A stretch of DNA of 61,606 nt from Frankia torreyi (GTDB lineage Bacteria > Actinomycetota > Actinomycetes > Frankiales > Frankiaceae): assembly GCF_000948395.1 (NCBI RefSeq), contig NZ_JYFN01000029.1:1-61606 (forward strand). The letters are read 5' to 3'. The notes under the pieces are model-generated. The model saw only the letters and a program-made list of their open reading frames with translations, was not told where the DNA came from and searched no databases. Both the position numbers and the translations under genes were made by a program. Of the stretch, positions 25,826 through 34,669 are shown in pieces (the first letter of the stretch is position 1; each line of letters starts with the position of its first letter).

Positions 25826-27432
25826 CCCTGCGACTGAAGCTGATGGCCGGGCTGGTGGCGCTGTGCGCTCTCGGCCTGACCATCGCCGGCACGGCGAGCG
25901 CGTTCGCGCTGCGCTCCTACCTCTACGACCGCGTCGACCAGCAGCTCGGCCGCGCCGAGGTGCTCGGCCGGCTGCCGGTCGGGACCCTGCTGACCCGCCC
26001 GTCGATGCTGGACCGGGCCGGGGTGCAGCGAGCCCTGGGCCCCACCGACTACCTGGTGGAGATCCGTCGGCCCAACGGCACGGTGCTGCGGGTGGCCGGC
26101 TCCGCGAGCCCCCCGCCGCCGGCCACCCCGCTGCTGGACGTCGTCGGACGGTCCGGCGTCGGACCATCCGACGTCGGACGGTCCGGCGCCGGCGGTGCGG
26201 GCGGTGTTGCCGGGACCGGGCCGGGCTCGTCGCGGCGCCCGGTCCCCTTCACCGTCGTCTCCGATCACGAGCGCTACCGGGCGGTGCAGCGCACCTTCTC
26301 GGGTGGCACCCGGGTGCTCGTCGCGCTGCCGCTGCGGCCGGTCGCGGACACGGTGCGCCGGCTGGTGCGCATCGAGCTGGCGGTCGGGGCGGCCGTGCTC
26401 GCCGCGGTGGCCGCCCTGGCCTGGCTGTGGCTCACCCGTGGCCTGCGCCCGCTGCGGCAGATGGTCGACACCGCGGCGGCGATCGCCGGCGGCGACCTCG
26501 ACCGGCGCGTGCCGGCCGGGCCGCCCAGCTCCGAGACCGGGCAGCTCGCCGCGGCGCTCAACGCGATGCTCGGCCAGATCCAGGCCGCGTTCGCCGCGCG
26601 GGTGGCCTCCCAGGAGCAGGTGCGCCGGTTCGCCGCGGACGCCTCGCACGAGCTGCGCACGCCGCTGACGTCCATCCGCGGCTACGCCGACCTGCTGCGC
26701 GCCGGGATGGTGCCGCCGGACGAGGCCGACCAGGCGCTGCGCCGCATCCAGCAGGAGGCGGCGCGGATGGGCGACCTCGTCGACGACCTGCTCTATCTCG
26801 CCCACCTCGACGAGCAGCGGCCGATGCGGCGGGCCGCGCTCGACCTCGCCGACCTCGTCCGCGACGCCGTCGCCGACCTGCGCGCCGTCGCCCCCGACCG
26901 CCCGGTGCGCGCCGAGCTCCCGGCGAGCTGCCCCGTCCTCGGCGACCCGGACGCACTGCGCCAGCTCGTCGGCAACCTGCTCACCAACGCCCGCGTCCAC
27001 ACCCCGCCCGACGCGGCCATCGAGGTGCGCCTGCGCGACGTGCCCCCACCGGCCGCCGGGTCCGCAGGATCACCCCACCCGGCCGGGCCGGGTGGATCGG
27101 GGGGCCGTCCTGAACCTCCGCCAGGTTCCGGCGGGCCGATGCCGCCCGGCGGCGCCGTGCTCGACGTGATCGACCACGGGCCGGGCCTGCCGCCCGAGGT
27201 CGCCGACCACGTCTTCGACCGTTTCTACCGGGCCGCGGACAGCCGGGCCCAGGGCCGGGGCGGCAGCGGGCTGGGCCTGTCGATCGTCGCGGCGACGGCG
27301 CAGGCCCACGGCGGCCGGGTCGAGGTCACCAGCGCCGTCGGCGCCGGCAGCACCTTCCGCCTGATACTGCCCCCGCAACCGGTCGCAGAGAGGCACGAGA
27401 TCAGCAGCTTCCGGGTGGCACCGTCGGCCTGA
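25822..27432 (+). CDS. OmpR-partner sensor histidine kinase
   Basis: This 536-aa kinase has TM1 at about 7-30, an extracytoplasmic sensor of about 150 aa, TM2 and HAMP. HisKA has FAADASHELRTPLTSIRGYADLL, followed by an ATPase domain. The N box LVGNLLTNARVHTPPD is separated from the G1 box VIDHGPGLPPEVADHVFDRFY by a Gly/Pro-rich insert of about 40 residues. The G2 box is GGSGLGLSIV. The sensor region also carries a VGRSGVGPSDVGRSG repeat. GTG 25822 overlaps the regulator stop. The 3' end runs 32 bp into the convergent WYL regulator gene. Confidence 0.94.
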   Translation: MTLRLKLMAGLVALCALGLTIAGTASAFALRSYLYDRVDQQLGRAEVLGRLPVGTLLTRPSMLDRAGVQRALGPTDYLVEIRRPNGTVLRVAGSASPPPPATPLLDVVGRSGVGPSDVGRSGAGGAGGVAGTGPGSSRRPVPFTVVSDHERYRAVQRTFSGGTRVLVALPLRPVADTVRRLVRIELAVGAAVLAAVAALAWLWLTRGLRPLRQMVDTAAAIAGGDLDRRVPAGPPSSETGQLAAALNAMLGQIQAAFAARVASQEQVRRFAADASHELRTPLTSIRGYADLLRAGMVPPDEADQALRRIQQEAARMGDLVDDLLYLAHLDEQRPMRRAALDLADLVRDAVADLRAVAPDRPVRAELPASCPVLGDPDALRQLVGNLLTNARVHTPPDAAIEVRLRDVPPPAAGSAGSPHPAGPGGSGGRPEPPPGSGGPMPPGGAVLDVIDHGPGLPPEVADHVFDRFYRAADSRAQGRGGSGLGLSIVAATAQAHGGRVEVTSAVGAGSTFRLILPPQPVAERHEISSFRVAPSA

Positions 27433-28504
27433 CCGCGCCGGATGGCGCCGGGGCCGCGACGTCGTAGAGGCGGGCGAGGGCGGCCGCGGCGCGAGCCAGG
27501 GCGGCGCGTAGCTCGGGGGGATCGAGTACCTCCAGCTCGGGGCCGAGTGCCAACAGCTCGCCCTGCGCGTGGCGGACCGACTCGATCGGCAGCCGCGCGC
27601 GGACCCATCCGTCCGCCTCCGGCGGCCCCGCGCTGTCCCGGATGCTCCGGCTGACGGCCGGTGGCAACCGGTGCGGCGCCAGCGCGAACCCGGCCGGCGA
27701 CAGGCGCACCGTCGCCGTCGCCCGATAGACCTCCGCCTCGTAGCGGGCTGTCCAGGCGGCCCAGTAGGCGGCGAGGTCGAAGTCGGGCGGCCGGTCGAAG
27801 CCCTCCCCTGTCGGCGTCAACGACAGGATCTTCCCGACCCGGTACACCCGCGGCCCGGTGGGCACGCCGTCCACTCCGATCTCCTCGCCGTCGCGGCTGC
27901 CGTCCGCGTCCAGGGGCACGGCGGCGACCAGGTACCAGATGCCGCTCTTGAGCACGACGCCGAGCGGGTCGAGGACGCGATCGACCTCCCGGGGGGCCCG
28001 CCAGCGCCGGTAGGTGACCCGGAGGCGGCGCTGCGCCCAGACCGCGTCGGCCACCTCGGCGAGCAGGGGCGTCTCCTCGGTCGCCCGGAACCAGCCGGGC
28101 GCGTCGAGGTGGAAGCGCTCGCGCACCCGGCCGGCCCGCTCGCGCAGCGGCTCCGGCAGCGCCGCCAGCAGCTTCAGCTCGGCCGCCGCGAGCATCGCGC
28201 CGAGGCCCAGCTCGGCGGCGGCCCCCGGCATCCCGGCGAGGAAGAGCGAGTCGGCCTCGTTCGCGGTCAGTCCCGTCAGCCGGGTCCGGTAGCCGGCGAG
28301 CAGCCGGTAGCCGCCGGTGACCCCGCGGTCGGCCAGCACCGGGACGCCGGCCTGCGCGAGGGAGTCCAGATCCCGATGGACGGTCCGGACGGACACCTCC
28401 AGCTCGTCGGCGATCTGGCGCGCCGTCAGCTTGCCGCGCGTCTGCAACAGCATCAGGACGGACAGCAGGCGGCTGGCACGCACGCCCGCATTCTCGCGCG
28501 CCAA
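27401..28504 (-). CDS. WYL-domain transcriptional regulator (YafY-like)
   Basis: The 367-aa protein has an N-terminal winged helix, ASRLLSVLMLLQTRGKLTARQIADELEVSVRTVHRDLDSLAQAGVPVLADRG. A WYL domain (about residues 140-230) includes RLRVTYRRWRAPREVDRVLDPLGVVLKSGIWYLVAAV, and a C-terminal WCX-type domain follows. Such regulators sense small ligands or nucleic acids. A GTG a few codons in (at VRASRLL) is an alternative start. It diverges from the VOC protein gene across about 77 bp, so that gene is the probable target. The 3' end overlaps the kinase gene. Confidence 0.92.
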   Translation of the reverse strand: MARENAGVRASRLLSVLMLLQTRGKLTARQIADELEVSVRTVHRDLDSLAQAGVPVLADRGVTGGYRLLAGYRTRLTGLTANEADSLFLAGMPGAAAELGLGAMLAAAELKLLAALPEPLRERAGRVRERFHLDAPGWFRATEETPLLAEVADAVWAQRRLRVTYRRWRAPREVDRVLDPLGVVLKSGIWYLVAAVPLDADGSRDGEEIGVDGVPTGPRVYRVGKILSLTPTGEGFDRPPDFDLAAYWAAWTARYEAEVYRATATVRLSPAGFALAPHRLPPAVSRSIRDSAGPPEADGWVRARLPIESVRHAQGELLALGPELEVLDPPELRAALARAAAALARLYDVAAPAPSGAVRPTVPPGSC

Positions 28505-28581
28505 TCCTGACAGAGGAAGTCAGGTATCCCGCCCAGGATGGGTGGCGCAGGCAACACCAGCAGGTCCGAGAGGAGATGACC

Positions 28582-29076
28582 ATGACGGGAACGGAGACGG
28601 TCGCCGGCACTGTGGCTGAGGAGCCGGCCGCTGAGGAGTCGGCCGCCGAGGAGTCGGCTGCCGAGGAGACGGTGGTCGAGGCGGGCGTGACGCCGACGGT
28701 GTGGGCCGGGCTGATGCTCGACTGTCCGGATGCCCGGGAGCTCGCCACCTTCTACGGCGAACTGACGGGCTGGGGCGTCGGCGGCGCCGACGACGAGGGC
28801 GCCTGGGCCTACCTGACTCCGCCGGGCACCACGCTCACGTTCGGATTCCAGCGGGTGGCGGACTACCGGCCGCCGCGCTGGCCGGACCAGGAGGTGCCGC
28901 AGCAGTTCCACCTCGACTTCCGGGTCGCGGACCTGCCCGCCGCGATCCGCCGGGCCGAGGAGCTCGGCGCCACCCAGGCGGAGTTCCAGCCCGGCGGCGA
29001 GCGCTGGCGGGTACTGCTCGACCCCGCCGGGCACCCCTTCTGCCTGTGCCCGCCGGCCCCCCACCGACAGGGCTGA
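28582..29076 (+). CDS. VOC-family (glyoxalase-like) protein
   Basis: The protein is about 164 aa, with an acidic N-terminal repeat (EEPAAEESAAEESAAEE, from a short DNA repeat) and then a vicinal-oxygen-chelate fold. Key segments are VWAGLMLDCPDARELATFYGELTGW, FHLDFRVADLPAAIRRAEELGA and WRVLLDPAGHPFCLC. These match glyoxalase-like actinobacterial proteins of unknown substrate. ATG 28582 has AGGAG at six bases; ATG 28576 is an alternative. It is divergent from the WYL regulator. Confidence 0.9.
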   Translation: MTGTETVAGTVAEEPAAEESAAEESAAEETVVEAGVTPTVWAGLMLDCPDARELATFYGELTGWGVGGADDEGAWAYLTPPGTTLTFGFQRVADYRPPRWPDQEVPQQFHLDFRVADLPAAIRRAEELGATQAEFQPGGERWRVLLDPAGHPFCLCPPAPHRQG

Positions 29077-29127
29077 CGCCGAGTCCGGGGTGATTCCCCC
29101 GCGCGCCGACGCCGTTGCGCGGGGGAG

Positions 29128-29787
29128 TCAGCCCATGGTGCGGGCGCCGTCGAGGGACTCGCGCAGGATGTCGGCGTGCCCGCAGTGGTGGGCGGTCTCG
29201 GCGATGAGATGCAGCAGGACCTGCCGCACCGACCAGCTCGCGCCGGGCTCGAACCAGGGCGCCACGGGCAGCGGGTGGGCGTCGTCGAGGTCCGCGACCT
29301 CGGCGACGATCCGTTCGGTGCGGCGGGCAACCTCGTCGAAGCGGTCGAGCATGCCGGCCAGCGTCTCCCCGGGCAGCAGCCGGAAGCCGTCGCGGAACTC
29401 CTCCTCGCGGGCCGTCATGTCGCCGTCGAACGCCGCGGCGCCGACGAGGACGAAGTTCAGCCACCGCTGTTCCACGACGGCGACGTGCTTGACCAGGCCG
29501 GCGAGGGTCAGCTCGCTGACCGTGGTGCGCCGCGAGGCCTGCTCGTCGTCGAGGTTCTGGACGGTGAACCGGAGGAAGGCGCGGCGCCGGGCCAGGTTCG
29601 CCAGCAGGTCCGCGCGCTCGCCGGTGAGCGCGGGCGGGGCGGGGTCCGCCGCCTGCTCGTCGGTCCCCGTGCTCGCAGTGGCTCTGGTCGCGCTCTCCAT
29701 GGCGGGGCCCGCGCTGGTCGGGCTTGCTGTGGTCGAGATGGCTGTGGTCGAGATCGCCGTGGTCGCACCGGTTTGCGTGGTGGTCAT
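29128..29787 (-). CDS. DinB-superfamily protein (DUF664, mycothiol transferase-like)
   Basis: The 219-aa protein has a Thr/Ala-rich N-terminal extension with imperfect repeats (TTAISTTAISTT). A four-helix DinB domain follows: ERADLLANLARRRAFLRFTVQNLDDEQASRRTTVSELTLAGLVKHVAVVEQRWL. The C-terminal metal motif is VLLHLIAETAHHCGHADILRESLDG. The histidines in LVKHVAVVE and HHCGHADI are the expected metal ligands. DUF664 proteins are often annotated as mycothiol-dependent transferases; the actual reaction is unknown. The gene is convergent with the VOC gene. Confidence 0.9.
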   Translation of the reverse strand: MTTTQTGATTAISTTAISTTASPTSAGPAMESATRATASTGTDEQAADPAPPALTGERADLLANLARRRAFLRFTVQNLDDEQASRRTTVSELTLAGLVKHVAVVEQRWLNFVLVGAAAFDGDMTAREEEFRDGFRLLPGETLAGMLDRFDEVARRTERIVAEVADLDDAHPLPVAPWFEPGASWSVRQVLLHLIAETAHHCGHADILRESLDGARTMG

Positions 29788-30165
29788 CGCCTGTCGCCCT
29801 TCGTTGTCTGTCTGATGAGGTCACGCTAGGGGTCATTGCGGTCAAGTCCTGACCTCAATCGGATGGCAGGCCTTGGCTGGATGGGTCGCACAGCTCGTGG
29901 CGGGCGGGGGCCGGCTGGACGGCGTGGCCCGGTTCCGCAGGGAACGCCATGATCACCGAGGGTGGGTGCGGAGGCGTGGTCCGGTTCCGCACCATGATCG
30001 GTGGAACCGGAATCGGGGCCCGGCTGTGGGGTGCGGTTCCGCGGAACACCGGAATCGCTGGGGTCTAGGCCGGGGCTGCTGGGCCGGGGCTGCTGGGCCG
30101 CGGAGGCGAGTCCGCGTTCACCATGCTGACGCCCTACTGAGCGTAGGGGACTTACTCGTCTGGGT
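29788..30165. other. Gene-free interval with diverged repeats
   Basis: I find no supported gene in these 378 bases, which separate two minus-strand genes. They hold the repeat cluster at 29921-30057 and a short GGCCGGGGCTGCT duplication near 30067-30092. GGTCA-containing half sites occur just upstream of the DinB gene (about 29831-29852, GGTCATTGCGGTCAAG). These could be an operator, but this is not established. Confidence 0.5.
29921..30057. repeat. Diverged repeat cluster with GGTTCC/GGAACC hairpins
   Basis: GGCGTGG-C/T-CCGGTTCCGCA followed by CCATGATC occurs at 29921-29954 and again at 29973-29999. The first copy has seven extra bases (GGGAACG) between the two blocks. A third partial copy (GGTTCCGCGGAACACCGG) lies at 30035-30052. 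The second copy forms a hairpin with CCGGTTCC at 29981-29988 and GGAACCGG at 30003-30010. The pattern looks like a short palindromic element that has been copied and decayed. Confidence 0.6.
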
Positions 30166-31416
30166 CTAGGACAGGGCGTAGACGCGGCGGGCGTTGTCGG
30201 CGCAGACGAGCCGGGCGATCCGGGCGGCGTCGGCGGCGGTCCAGGCATCGTCGTCGACGCCGTCGGCGAGGAAGGCGGCCAGGCCGCGGCGGAACAGGGT
30301 CGCGCCGAGCAGGAACAGCTCGCCGAGGGCGTAGGCGTCGGTGGAGAACAGGAACTTGCCGAACGGGGCGAGTTCGAGGGCCTGCGCGATCAGGCCGATG
30401 GAGCCGCGACCCGTGTTGTTGATCGCGAGCCCCAGGTCGAGGTGGACGTTGGCGAACACCTGGGCGAGGTAGGCGGCCTCGCGGTGGAACGGATAGCAGT
30501 GCAGCAGCAGGACGGCGACCTCGGTCGGCGCGATCGCCCGCAGCAGGCCGGTGAGCAGCAGCGGGTTGCCGCGGGCGAGGTCCAGATCGGCGTCGCCGTA
30601 ACCGACGTGGATCTGTACCGGCAGCCGCGCCTCGACCCCGCACCAGATCAGGAACGAATGCAGGACGGGGTCGTGCAGCCGGATCGCGGCGCCGCCCCGG
30701 ATCTCGTTGATCCAGGTACGGGTGGCGGCGGCGACCTCCCGATCGGTGGGTCGCCGCGCCGGCAGGGCCAGTCCGGCCCGGTAGGCGGCGACCGACTTCA
30801 CCGCGACCGTCGACGGGGTGCGTTCCGCCAGCCGGGCGCGCACCGTGTCGGCGAGGTGGGTGACCCCGATCTGTCCGGTGAGCACGTCCACGGCCGCCCG
30901 TTCCGCGATCCGTTCGAGGCGCACGACGTCGAGACCCCGCCCGCCGGCGAACCCGGCGAGGTCCTCGGCGCCGGTCAGCGGCTCGGGCTGGAAGCCGGCG
31001 TCGACGCAGAAGGTGCTGATGCCGGACGCGCCGAGCAGCCGCCGGTGCACCTCGGCGTGGCCGAGCTCGGCCCGCCGCTCCAGGTAGGTCTCGGGGTCGG
31101 CGTGCGGCGGAAGGTCGAGCGCCGGGGCGCACCAGCGCCGCAGGGCGAGGCCGATCTGGCTGTCGAACAGCGTCGTTCCGGGTGGACCGGGCCGATCGGC
31201 CTCGGTGAGCATGCTCTCGAACTCCGGGCGGGTGAGGTCACGCCGGACGAGGCCGTGGCAGTGATGGTCGACGAGCTCGAGGTCGACGAGTCCGTGGTCG
31301 ACGAGCTTGAGGTCGACGGGCCCGTGGTCGACGGGCCCGTGATCGACGAGGTCGGGTCCGCCGACACCTCCGGAGCGCCCCATCCCTGACTGATCCCCAC
31401 GGGACGGCGCGGTCAT
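30166..31416 (-). CDS. FluG-type amidohydrolase
   Basis: This protein of about 416 aa belongs to the amidohydrolase superfamily. It has a metal-binding VDHHCHGLV near the start, catalytic lysine/histidine regions (PVQIHVGYGDADLDL, VLLLHCYPFHREAAYLAQVF) and an aspartate in FLFSTDAYALGELF. The order is that of the N-terminal half of fungal FluG and plant nodulin/GS fusions. A repeated VDHGPVDHGPVDL segment precedes the first motif and is encoded by a short DNA repeat (about 31265-31350). The start is uncertain (ATG 31416 or 31383, TTG 31431). It diverges from a glutamine-synthetase-like gene, the other half of FluG. Confidence 0.85.
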   Translation of the reverse strand: MTAPSRGDQSGMGRSGGVGGPDLVDHGPVDHGPVDLKLVDHGLVDLELVDHHCHGLVRRDLTRPEFESMLTEADRPGPPGTTLFDSQIGLALRRWCAPALDLPPHADPETYLERRAELGHAEVHRRLLGASGISTFCVDAGFQPEPLTGAEDLAGFAGGRGLDVVRLERIAERAAVDVLTGQIGVTHLADTVRARLAERTPSTVAVKSVAAYRAGLALPARRPTDREVAAATRTWINEIRGGAAIRLHDPVLHSFLIWCGVEARLPVQIHVGYGDADLDLARGNPLLLTGLLRAIAPTEVAVLLLHCYPFHREAAYLAQVFANVHLDLGLAINNTGRGSIGLIAQALELAPFGKFLFSTDAYALGELFLLGATLFRRGLAAFLADGVDDDAWTAADAARIARLVCADNARRVYALS

Positions 31417-31431
31417 GCCTGGCCACGGCAA

Positions 31432-31816
31432 TCACCTTGAGTAACCATTCTCTGTGCGCGGCGCCTGTGGATAACATGTGGATTACTTTGGCCTGCCTGG
31501 GGACAGTCGAGCCGAACATCAGTGATGTTGGCGTATTTTCAGATCTTCTTGCCGAGGCGAAAGCTGTGGACAACTCCTCGGACGGTCGCCCGATGCACAG
31601 TGGGCATCTCCGGTGGGATCGCAACTCAATCTTACTGTCAGTGACAGTCGGACCGGTGTGGGCGGGGTCTCGTCCGGCGTCTCGCCCGACATGGAGTCCG
31701 CTGACGCGCGAGCATGGTGCCAGGCGAGAGCCACCCGTGGTCGGATCCGTGGGGAAGGCGACATCCGTGGGACAGCGATATCCGTGCCGCACGCGGCCTC
31801 CGCGGGAAGGCCGATC
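31432..31816. other. AT-richer divergent promoter region
   Basis: These 385 bases separate the amidohydrolase and glutamine-synthetase-like genes and are clearly less GC-rich than their surroundings, especially 31432-31580. I see no convincing coding sequence. Two related GTGGA words (TGTGGATAACATGTGGATTAC at about 31469-31489, and CTGTGGACAACTCC near 31564) may be regulatory. The GGGAAGG ribosome binding site of the plus-strand gene lies at 31804-31810. Confidence 0.55.
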
Positions 31817-33295
31817 ATGAACGACCCTGCGTGGGACCGCGCCGCGCCGCGGATCAGCGCCACCGGCGGCCGCGAGCGCGACCGGCTCGCCGCGGCGGCC
31901 CGGCATGCGGCGACGAACCTGGAGGTCCGCGGCGTCGTCTGCGTCGCCTGCACCTTCGTCGACAACAGCGGCATCACCCGGATGAAGGGCGTGCCGGTGG
32001 GCCGGCTGGACGCGGCGGTGGTGTGGGGCGTCGGCGCGTCCCCGGTGTTCGACGCGTTCGGCGCCGACGACGGGATCACCGCCGGCCGCGTCGCCGGTGG
32101 TCCGGTCGGCGACCTGCGGCTGCATCCGGACCTGGACCGGCTGACCGCGCTCGCCGCCCAACCCGGGTGGGCGTGGGCGCCGGCGGACCGCCGTGATCAG
32201 AGCGGTGTGCCCCATCCCCAGGACGCCCGGGAGCTCGTCCGGGTCGAGACGGCGCGCCTGGCCGCACGCGGGCTACGGGTGGCGATGGCCTTCGAGATCG
32301 AATGGGCTGTCGCGCCGGCCGGTGCCGACGGGTTCACCCCCGCCGCCGGCGGCCCCGCCTACGGGATGACCCGCGTCGCCGAGCTCGGCGACTATCTCCG
32401 CGACGTGGTCGCGGCGCTGACCGACGAGGGGCTCGTCGTCGAGCAGATCCATCCCGAATACGCGGCCGGCCAGTTCGAGGTCTCGGTCGCCGCGCAGGAC
32501 CCGCTCGCCGCCGCCGATACCTGCGTGCTGGTGAAGGAGACTGTGCGCGCGGTCAGCGGGCGCCACGGCCTGCGCGCCTCGTTCGCGCCGAAGGTCCTCG
32601 CCGACGGCGTCGGCAACGGCGGGCACGTCCATCTGAGCCTGTGGGGCGAGGATGACGGCGAGGACGGGGGCGGCGCGGCGCCGGGCGCCGGGTGGAACGG
32701 CGGTAGTCGGGTCAACCTGATGGGGGGCGGGGACGGCCCGGGCGGACTGACCGCGGCCGGCGAGGCGTTCACCGCCGGGATCCTCGCCCGGCTGCCCGCG
32801 TTGATGGCGCTCGGCGCGCCGAGCGTGGCCTCCTATCTGCGGCTGGTGCCGTCCCAGTGGGCGAGTGCCTATGCCTGCTGGGGGTTGGAGAACCGGGAGG
32901 CTGCGCTGCGGATGATCCCCGGCCCGCCGGCGGCTGCGGGCCGGGCGGCGAACCTGGAGATCAAGTGCTTCGATCTCGCCGCCAACCCCTACCTCGTGGC
33001 GGCCGGGCTGCTCGCCGCCGGGCACGCCGGCCTGGACGGCGAGGCGCGGCTGCCCCCGCCCGTCGACGTCGACCCGGCCTCGCTCGACCCCGCCGAGCGG
33101 ACCCGGCGCGGGATCGTCCGGCTGCCGACCGACCTCGGCCTGGCCGTCGCCGCCTTCGCGGCCGACGACGTCCTGCGCCGCGCCTGCGGTCCGGCGCTGC
33201 ACGACACCGTCGCCACCGTCCGGCGCGCGGAGATCGACCGGTTCGCCGATGCCGACGCGGCTACCGTCGTGGCCGCCACCCGCTGGCGCTACTGA
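31817..33295 (+). CDS. Glutamine-synthetase-family ligase (FluG C-terminal-like)
   Basis: The 492-aa protein has glutamine synthetase landmarks: FVDNSGITRMKGVPV, FEIEWAV (metal-binding glutamates), GNGGHVHLSLW and NREAALRMIPG. A Gly/Asp-rich insert follows HLSLW. It is closer in style to gamma-glutamyl-amine ligases and FluG-like proteins than to nitrogen-assimilating GlnA. The adenylylation-site tyrosine region of GlnA is not evident. ATG 31817 follows GGGAAGG. With the divergent amidohydrolase it could form or hydrolyse a gamma-glutamyl conjugate; the substrate is unknown. Confidence 0.87.
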   Translation: MNDPAWDRAAPRISATGGRERDRLAAAARHAATNLEVRGVVCVACTFVDNSGITRMKGVPVGRLDAAVVWGVGASPVFDAFGADDGITAGRVAGGPVGDLRLHPDLDRLTALAAQPGWAWAPADRRDQSGVPHPQDARELVRVETARLAARGLRVAMAFEIEWAVAPAGADGFTPAAGGPAYGMTRVAELGDYLRDVVAALTDEGLVVEQIHPEYAAGQFEVSVAAQDPLAAADTCVLVKETVRAVSGRHGLRASFAPKVLADGVGNGGHVHLSLWGEDDGEDGGGAAPGAGWNGGSRVNLMGGGDGPGGLTAAGEAFTAGILARLPALMALGAPSVASYLRLVPSQWASAYACWGLENREAALRMIPGPPAAAGRAANLEIKCFDLAANPYLVAAGLLAAGHAGLDGEARLPPPVDVDPASLDPAERTRRGIVRLPTDLGLAVAAFAADDVLRRACGPALHDTVATVRRAEIDRFADADAATVVAATRWRY

Positions 33296-33308
33296 TCCCG
33301 CCGGGGCT

Positions 33309-34550
33309 TCAGGTGAGGCGGTGCAGCCCGGCGGTCTGGAGGGCCCGCTCCAGGTCGTCCACGCCGAACGCCTCGACCGGGCCGAGTGCGCCGACGTGAC
33401 GAACCGTGCCCGCGGCGAGGTGCCCCGCCATCCAGGCCATGATCCGCCCGGTGAACGTGTACGGGTCGTGGCCGGCCAGCGCGACGGTGGCGAGCTCCCG
33501 GCCGGCGCCGTCGCGGGCGCAGGCGATCACCCGAACCCCGGCGCGCGCCCGGCTCGGGGCGTCCGGGCCTCGCCCGCTGGTCGACCGGGCGGCGCGGGCC
33601 AGCGCGCCGAGCGCCGCCCGCGTCGGCGGCAGGCGCCGCAGCCCGGCCAGCGGGAACGACAGCGCCTGCGCCGCCCGGGCGCCGCCACCGCCGCCGAAGT
33701 AGGTGGCGACGTCGGTCAGCGCCGGCGCCAGGCGGGGCAGCGTGATCGCCTCCCCGCCGGACCACAACACGGCCCGCCGGGCGCGCCGTGCCGCCCGGCC
33801 GGCGTCCACGGCCCGGTCGGCGGGGGTCGAGAAGGTGCGCGCCTCCCGGGCGAGGGGACGCTGCACGAGCCGGCCGCCGCGCAGGGCGAGGACGCCGTCG
33901 CCGAGCGCGGCCAGCAGCGTCGCCCGCGTTCCGCTGCTCATCCCCGTCGGGCCGGTGACGAGGTAGCCGACGTCGAGCCGGCGGGCCGCGCCGCCGGCCT
34001 GGTGCAGGGCCAGCGCGCCGGCCAGGTTGCCCGGCACGAACTCGAAGCCGGCGCCGGGCAGCAGCGCGCACCCGGCCGCCGCCGCCTGCGGCCCGACGTC
34101 GGCGAAGACGTGGCGCAGGAACGCCCCTTCGCCGGAGCAGTCGACGTAGTGCGCCCCCGCCGCGGCGGCGGCCGCCACCGCCGGGCGGCCGAGCTGGTCG
34201 AACGGGCCGACCGTGGAGACGAGCACGTCGCCCGCGTGCAGCAGCCGGCGCAGCGCCGCGGCGTCCCCGGCGTCGGCGACGGCGGTCGGCAGCCCGTCAT
34301 GGCCGGCGGCGAGCGCGGCGACCCGCGGGCCGGCGCGGCCGGCCAGCACCGGCCGGTGCCCGGCCGCGACGAGCGCGGCGGTGACCAGCCGGCCCGTGTA
34401 ACCGGTCGCCCCGAACACCACGATGGTCCCCGGCGGCGCGGAGTTCGGCGGCGCGGAGTCCGGTGGCGCGGAGTTCGGCGATTGCATGAAGTTCTCCGGC
34501 CGCGTGGGGGCACCGCCCGCTGCGGCCGCCGCCGTGCCGTGGTCCTTCAT
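33309..34550 (-). CDS. Saccharopine-dehydrogenase-like NAD(P)-binding reductase
   Basis: The 413-aa protein contains a Rossmann motif, IVVFGATGYTGRLVTAALVAAGHRPVLAGR. It continues with DVLVSTVGPFDQLGRPAVAAAAAAGAHYVDCSGE and GFEFVPGNLAGALAL. This is the pattern of the saccharopine dehydrogenase/trans-acting enoyl reductase family of actinobacteria. A SAPPDSAPPNSAPP repeat precedes the domain. ATG 34550 has AAGGACGG at good spacing. The product is probably a soluble or membrane-associated reductase of lipid or amino-acid intermediates; the substrate is unknown. It diverges from pyruvate carboxylase and is convergent with the GS-like gene, with 13 bp between stops. Confidence 0.85.
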   Translation of the reverse strand: MKDHGTAAAAAGGAPTRPENFMQSPNSAPPDSAPPNSAPPGTIVVFGATGYTGRLVTAALVAAGHRPVLAGRAGPRVAALAAGHDGLPTAVADAGDAAALRRLLHAGDVLVSTVGPFDQLGRPAVAAAAAAGAHYVDCSGEGAFLRHVFADVGPQAAAAGCALLPGAGFEFVPGNLAGALALHQAGGAARRLDVGYLVTGPTGMSSGTRATLLAALGDGVLALRGGRLVQRPLAREARTFSTPADRAVDAGRAARRARRAVLWSGGEAITLPRLAPALTDVATYFGGGGGARAAQALSFPLAGLRRLPPTRAALGALARAARSTSGRGPDAPSRARAGVRVIACARDGAGRELATVALAGHDPYTFTGRIMAWMAGHLAAGTVRHVGALGPVEAFGVDDLERALQTAGLHRLT

Positions 34551-34669
34551 AGCGCCGTCCTTGTGGTGACGTTTGTCTGAACAGTCGAACGTGACCCCCG
34601 ACACGTTGCTTTGGCGCGTGGGAGCGTCGGCCCCTCACAATGATGCGCACCCCGTCCGAGGAGGCGCGC

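Noticed and set aside
31432-31816. GlnR or NtrC-type nitrogen control sites before the glutamine-synthetase-like gene
   Set aside because: Single GTAAC or GTGGA words are present, but no properly spaced pair matching known GlnR or NtrC boxes was found.
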